A stretch of 35,656 nt of DNA from contig CAKUZO010000011.1 in assembly GCA_934717895.1 (NCBI GenBank), forward strand, positions 1 to 35,656, in the 5' to 3' direction. Origin of the DNA: an uncultured Candidatus Melainabacteria bacterium. GTDB taxonomy: Bacteria > Cyanobacteriota > Vampirovibrionia > Gastranaerophilales > Gastranaerophilaceae. The position numbers were made by a program, and so were the translations under genes. The first letter of the stretch is position 1; every line of letters begins with the position of its first letter. The notes beneath the pieces were generated by a model. It saw only the letters and a program-made list of their open reading frames with translations. It had not been told where the DNA came from and searched no databases. Positions 32,575-35,656 of this stretch are shown one piece after another.

Positions 32575-34013
32575 TGAAAGTTTTATTTGCATCAGCAGAA
32601 GTTGCACCATTTTCAAAAGCAGGTGGATTGGCAGATGTAGTGGGAAGTTTGCCTAAGTACATCGAAAAAGATGCAGAAATCGCCATCTTTACACCTTTAC
32701 ATGGGCTTATCGACGTAAATAAATGGGGAATAAAAGAACTCGAAAATTCTACAATGTGGCTAACTTTTGGCGGAATGGGACACAAGTTTAGACTTTTTAT
32801 GTGCAAACTTCCCGGAACTAATATAAATGTTTTCTTTGTTCATAACGACTGGTATTTCTCTTGCTTCAAAGATGTTTATCCCAAATGGCTAGATACAAAA
32901 TACGAGCATGAAAGATACATCGCATTTTCACTTGCGGTTATGGAATATGCAAAACTTTTAAACTTTAAAGCAGATGTAATTCATACAAACGACTGGCATA
33001 CAGCAATGATTCCTGTTTATTTGCACAGTAATTACAGGTTTGATGAATTCTGGAAAGATACAAAATGCGTGTTTGAAATACACAACCTTGCATATCAAGG
33101 AGTTTGGTTTGAAGATGTTTTGGATTTTGCAAATATGCGAAAAGATATTGTCTATAACGAATTTGGGTTAGAACATTTTGGAAAAGTTAATTGGGTAAAA
33201 GGAGCTATTAATTATTCTGATAAAGTTATTGCTGTTTCTCCGACTTATTCTCGTGAAATTTTGACGGGCGAATATGGCGAAGGAATGGACTATACTTTGA
33301 GAATGAACCAACACAAACTTGTCGGAATTTTGAACGGTATTGACTATGACGTATTTAATCCAAAAACTGATAAGTCGATTGTCAAAAAGTTTGATGCGAA
33401 ATCTTTGAAAAATAAAGAAGAAAACAAGAAAAAAGTTTGTGAAGAGTTTGGGCTTGAATATAATCCTGAAAGACCTATGTTTGTTATGATTTCAAGACTT
33501 GTCGGTCAAAAAGGGATTGATTTAATCCGTCAATGTCAGGACGAAATCCGAGGTTTGGACGCAGATTTTGTGTTCCTGGGAAGCGGTGAAAAAGATTACG
33601 AAAATCTTTTGATTTGGCTTTCAAATAACTCGACTAATGTTCGTGCATATATTGGTTATAGAGGTGATTTAGCAAACCAAATTTATGCCGGAAGCGATTT
33701 TTATTTAATGCCGTCGAAATTTGAACCTTGCGGTTTAAGTCAATTGATTGCAATGCGTTATGGCTCATTGCCTGTTGTTCGAGCAACTGGCGGACTAGAA
33801 GACACTGTTACAGGTTATCCGCTTGAAAATTCTAATGGCTTCAAATTCTGGGGCTATTCAGGTTGGGATATGATGGAAGCAATTCGATGTGCTGTCGGAG
33901 TTTATAAAGACAAATACACATTTAATGCAATGAGAAAAACGGCAATGGAAACCGATTTTTCATGGAAAAAAAGTTCAAAACAATACTTAGATTTGTACAA
34001 ATCACTGTGTTAG
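32574..34013 (+). CDS. glgA: Glycogen synthase GlgA
   Basis: A 479-residue GT5 glycosyltransferase that extends alpha-1,4-glucan from ADP-glucose. The N-terminal substrate motif is FSKAGGLADV with K15, the acceptor-side region reads HTNDWHTAM, the second Rossmann domain starts at FVMISRLVGQKGIDL, and the C-terminal nucleotide-sugar motif is PSKFEPCGLSQLIAMRYG. Length is typical. The start overlaps the stop of the preceding gene in TAATG, with GAGG just upstream, so translation is coupled. No branching enzyme or ADP-glucose pyrophosphorylase is nearby. The phosphohexomutase at 20458 could supply glucose 1-phosphate. Confidence 0.95.
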   Translation: MKVLFASAEVAPFSKAGGLADVVGSLPKYIEKDAEIAIFTPLHGLIDVNKWGIKELENSTMWLTFGGMGHKFRLFMCKLPGTNINVFFVHNDWYFSCFKDVYPKWLDTKYEHERYIAFSLAVMEYAKLLNFKADVIHTNDWHTAMIPVYLHSNYRFDEFWKDTKCVFEIHNLAYQGVWFEDVLDFANMRKDIVYNEFGLEHFGKVNWVKGAINYSDKVIAVSPTYSREILTGEYGEGMDYTLRMNQHKLVGILNGIDYDVFNPKTDKSIVKKFDAKSLKNKEENKKKVCEEFGLEYNPERPMFVMISRLVGQKGIDLIRQCQDEIRGLDADFVFLGSGEKDYENLLIWLSNNSTNVRAYIGYRGDLANQIYAGSDFYLMPSKFEPCGLSQLIAMRYGSLPVVRATGGLEDTVTGYPLENSNGFKFWGYSGWDMMEAIRCAVGVYKDKYTFNAMRKTAMETDFSWKKSSKQYLDLYKSLC

Positions 34014-34031
34014 TAAGCTAATTAATACAAA

Positions 34032-34160
34032 ATGAATTTGAAGAATTGGTTAGATAAAGGCACAATAACAAAAGAGCAGTATAAAAAAGTGCTTGATAAA
34101 TCATATTTGGTTTACTTGGAAAATGAAATCTGTAATATTTACAAAAAACTATGCAATTAA
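34032..34160 (+). CDS. Small SHOCT-like protein (42 residues)
   Basis: A 42-residue gene starting 18 bases after glgA. MNLKNWLDKGTITKEQYKKV resembles the SHOCT-type pattern of a short helix, (D/K)GxIT and (E/K)xxF/Y, often found at protein C-termini or in tiny proteins. It ends LENEICNIYKKLCN with two Cys. No Shine-Dalgarno is visible, so it may depend on read-through from glgA. A hairpin follows its stop directly, which supports it as the end of the operon. Confidence 0.45.
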   Translation: MNLKNWLDKGTITKEQYKKVLDKSYLVYLENEICNIYKKLCN

Positions 34161-34179
34161 TCGGGAAAAATTTTCCCGA
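34161..34179. terminator. Hairpin between the glgA operon and a convergent gene
   Basis: TCGGGAAAA and TTTTCCCGA form a near-perfect 19-base inverted repeat immediately after the TAA at 34160. The T tract is poor on both strands, but it lies between convergent genes and probably serves both. Confidence 0.65.
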
Positions 34180-34196
34180 CTAATTTATACTTTGTT

Positions 34197-34601
34197 TTAA
34201 TTGAATGGATTTATTTTTAAAACTTTAAATAATGCTTTAATTGTTGAAAAATCAGGTTTAACTCCCTTACTTGCACATTCTTTTAGGAAATTAAAAAACA
34301 TTTTAATTTCAGGTGTTCCCTGTTCCAAAGTGAGCCCACGAGTACCCTCATCAGTTCGTTGATAAAATCTTACAGAAGCTTTTTCGCCAGGAAGCTTTGT
34401 AATGCAAAGCTTATCAACCCCCATTTTCTTTAATTTTGTATCTTGACCAAATTGGATTTTTTTATATAGCCCTTTTAAATTTGTGTAAGGATTATTAGGA
34501 GTAAATATAAATTTACTAACAACAGTTTTTGTTTTATCATTTACAGTTCTTGAGATAGGTACTGCCGAACGACCAGCCCTAAGTAAAGGCGATAAAGTCA
34601 T
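34197..34601 (-). CDS. Unknown basic protein (134 residues)
   Basis: A 134-residue basic protein with no signal peptide, membrane helix or recognised domain. The middle is probably beta (KLCITKLPGEKASVRFYQRT), and the C-terminal third is helical (EIKMFFNFLKECASKGV, then STIKALFKVLKI). AAAGGAAAG lies just before the ATG, a good ribosome site. It is downstream of the hepT-mntA pair on the same strand but separated by ~250 bases that include a structured terminator-like element, so it is probably a separate unit. It could be accessory DNA linked to the tRNA-adjacent module. Confidence 0.65.
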   Translation of the reverse strand: MTLSPLLRAGRSAVPISRTVNDKTKTVVSKFIFTPNNPYTNLKGLYKKIQFGQDTKLKKMGVDKLCITKLPGEKASVRFYQRTDEGTRGLTLEQGTPEIKMFFNFLKECASKGVKPDFSTIKALFKVLKINPFN

Positions 34602-34764
34602 AGTCTTTCCTTTCTAACTTTCTACTAAGCTACTTAACTTAATTTTATATAAAAAATTCTATTATGTCATTTTTTTTTAAGAAAATGTAACTATTTATTA
34701 AATTTATTCAAAAATTGTTTAACCAAACGAAGTTAGAAATAAAATTTTTAAATTGAAGTCAAAA

Positions 34765-34851
34765 TAAAAAAAGTATCATAGGTCGGGGTACCTTACCACG
34801 ACAATATAAAATTTAATGGCGGTGGGATATGTATCCAGTCCTACAGATACT
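34765..34851 (-). ncRNA. Structured 3'-end RNA element after mntA-like gene (candidate)
   Basis: On the minus strand a long-range stem pairs AGTATC-TG-TAGG (34851-34840) with CCTA-T-GATACT (34782-34772), followed directly by a T tract (to about 34766). Inside are two small hairpins: GGATA/TATCC (34825-34836) and GTCG...CGAC (34782-34802, extended by GG/CC across one mismatch). The outer stem starts at the stop codon of the mntA-like gene. It could be an elaborate terminator, a stable 3' UTR or a processed small RNA. I recognise no known RNA family. Confidence 0.4.
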
Positions 34852-35152
34852 AATGACGCTGATAAAAAAGTATACCATCAGAGTTTATACTATTTTTCAT
34901 TCCCTCGTGGGTTAAAGTTTTATAATCAATAACATCAAACTTGTATGGAGTCGGCAAATCATCTAATTCTCCATATATTCTATGGAAATTTTCATGATCA
35001 TTAGTCCATATCGCAAAATCAATATCAGAACCATTCCGAAAATTTCCTTTTGCACGAGAACCGAAAATTAAAACCTTATCTATTGCCGGCTTTGACTTAA
35101 AATATTCAATCAAGCAGTCAATTGTTTGTTTTGGAAGTCCAAAATCAAGCAT
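34850..35152 (-). CDS. MNT-family minimal nucleotidyltransferase (MntA-like antitoxin)
   Basis: A 100-residue minimal nucleotidyltransferase. The active-site signature is GSRAKGNFRNGSDID at residues 31-45, exactly GSx10DxD with D43 and D45; a third acidic residue lies in KFDVIDY (D73 or D76). In characterised hepT-mntA modules this enzyme AMPylates the HEPN partner and neutralises its RNase activity. Here it follows the HEPN gene with an 8-bp overlap (35145-35152), so translation is coupled. The HI0073/HI0074 pair is an alternative naming of the same arrangement. It ends in TAG within a structured RNA element. Confidence 0.88.
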   Translation of the reverse strand: MLDFGLPKQTIDCLIEYFKSKPAIDKVLIFGSRAKGNFRNGSDIDFAIWTNDHENFHRIYGELDDLPTPYKFDVIDYKTLTHEGMKNSINSDGILFYQRH

Positions 35153-35543
35153 TTATATCACTCACCCAATCATTAAATTTTGCCAACTCATTGTTATAAG
35201 CAGTTGCTATTCTTTCAATTATCAAATTGACTTTATCCATGTTGTATTCATGAGAAGTGGAATTTCTATCCTGCAACATATCAATCCAAACCTGCCCATC
35301 TTTAATTACATTTGCAGAAAAAGCTTCTTTAATAACTTCTCGTGGAAGCTGTGCACTTATACCATTTAAAAACAAATAGTCTTTTAAAACCTTCCATGCT
35401 AACTCATAACAAACTTCATAAGCTTGAACCAAAGCTAAATGAGAAAGCACCACTGATTTATCCTTATTATAAGCACTTACAGCTTCCGAAAAAATCGAAT
35501 AAGCTCTGTTAAAGTTTTCAATTCGTTCTGCTAACCTGCTCAT
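35145..35543 (-). CDS. HEPN-domain protein, HepT/HI0074 type (putative RNase toxin)
   Basis: A 132-residue four-helix HEPN protein of the nucleotidyltransferase substrate-binding (HI0074) family. The catalytic motif RNSTSHEY (R93, H98, Y100) is an exact Rx4HxY, as in HepT toxins, where the Tyr is the residue AMPylated by the partner. I chose ATG 35543, with AGGGGAG upstream at an unusually short distance; extending the frame further would run through the tRNA-His gene. It is the only called gene in the window that ends in TGA. No promoter is evident between it and the tRNA terminator, so expression may rely on tRNA read-through. Confidence 0.85.
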   Translation of the reverse strand: MSRLAERIENFNRAYSIFSEAVSAYNKDKSVVLSHLALVQAYEVCYELAWKVLKDYLFLNGISAQLPREVIKEAFSANVIKDGQVWIDMLQDRNSTSHEYNMDKVNLIIERIATAYNNELAKFNDWVSDINA

Positions 35544-35555
35544 AACTCCCCTACT

Positions 35556-35578
35556 AAAAAAGCCCAAAAGAGGGGCTT
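35556..35578 (-). terminator. Terminator downstream of tRNA-His
   Basis: On the minus strand AAGCCC, a 7-base loop and GGGCTT form a 6-bp stem followed by a T run. It lies between the tRNA and the hepT-like gene. The stem is short, so read-through into the toxin-antitoxin pair is plausible. Confidence 0.75.
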
Positions 35579-35582
35579 TAAA

Positions 35583-35656
35583 TGGGGCGGGTGATGGGAT
35601 TCGAACCCATGCATATCGGAACCACAATCCGAGGTCTTAACCACTTGACGACACCC
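35583..35656 (-). tRNA. tRNA-His (GTG anticodon), 5' end cut by the window
   Basis: On the minus strand the sequence folds as a cloverleaf. The T arm is ATGGG-TTCGAAT-CCCAT (35594-35610). The anticodon stem TCGGA/TCCGA encloses TTGTGGT, giving anticodon GTG. The 3' acceptor strand is CACCCGC, then discriminator C, and an encoded CCA (35585-35583). A C73 discriminator is the tRNA-His identity element. The window ends two or three bases before the 5' end, so G-1 is not visible. Confidence 0.93.

Noticed and set aside
34602..34764. Hidden gene in the spacer upstream of the 134-residue protein
   Set aside because: Very AT-rich with stops in all frames. I see only possible promoter sequence for the 134-residue gene.
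35544..35627. N-terminal extension of the HEPN protein into the tRNA-His gene
   Set aside because: The frame is open by chance through the tRNA and its terminator. HEPN homology begins at the ATG at 35543.

Overview
The window comes from a low-GC bacterial chromosome. My best guess is a Gastranaerophilales-type, non-photosynthetic cyanobacterial relative (Vampirovibrionia, formerly Melainabacteria) from an animal gut. That is inference from several traits: a prepilin whose N-terminus (FTLAEVLITLGIIGVVAAM) is typical of the group, LL-diaminopimelate aminotransferase (the lysine route shared with cyanobacteria), a glutathione synthetase, proteins with an N-terminal FK(G/A) motif, and very AT-rich spacers. 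No rRNA or universal phylogenetic marker is present, so the assignment stays provisional. Stop codons are almost all TAA (29) or TAG (6); only one of 36 called genes ends in TGA.

Layout. 1-530: the tail of an unidentified gene, a terminator and a small secreted protein. 527-8572: an M16 peptidase, dapL, ruvB, a prepilin facing its probable XRE regulator across a palindrome-rich spacer, and yjbQ-obg. 8608-14284: tsaD, gshB, a UPF0173 hydrolase, ribD, a Gln/Met-rich unknown and thrB. 14455-19236: an MnmC-like methyltransferase, a possible Cys-His hydrolase, and two FAD enzymes that converge with a 29-bp overlap. 19278-21909: a 46-residue protein, an orphan ABC sugar permease and a phosphohexomutase. 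22053-25513: a duplicated-motif helical protein, a glycine-zipper exported protein, a BlaI-like repressor with a coupled partner, and a lipoprotein. 25581-28968: radA, a prenyl synthase and rsgA. 29062-34013: a 1170-residue zinc-ribbon/cyclase-like/ATPase-like/TPR protein translationally coupled to glycogen synthase. 34032-35656: a small protein, an unknown, a hepT-mntA type toxin-antitoxin pair with a structured 3' RNA element, and tRNA-His.

How the genes work together. Most are housekeeping: lysine and threonine synthesis (dapL, thrB), riboflavin (ribD), isoprenoids (ispA), tRNA modification (tsaD, MnmC-like), ribosome assembly GTPases (obg, rsgA), recombination and repair (ruvB, radA), and sugar-phosphate and glycogen metabolism (phosphohexomutase, glgA). 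Operons are short and strands alternate often, giving many divergent promoter regions.

Most striking signal. About a third of the genes lack a Shine-Dalgarno sequence and instead have a -10 box exactly six bases upstream of the start codon, so transcription would begin on the start codon itself. This predicts leaderless mRNAs on both strands and fixes several start codons. Other leads are the degenerate cyclase/ATPase protein coupled to glgA, the toxin-antitoxin module at the tRNA-His 3' end with its structured RNA, and the CNF/CheD-like Cys-His protein at 15806.
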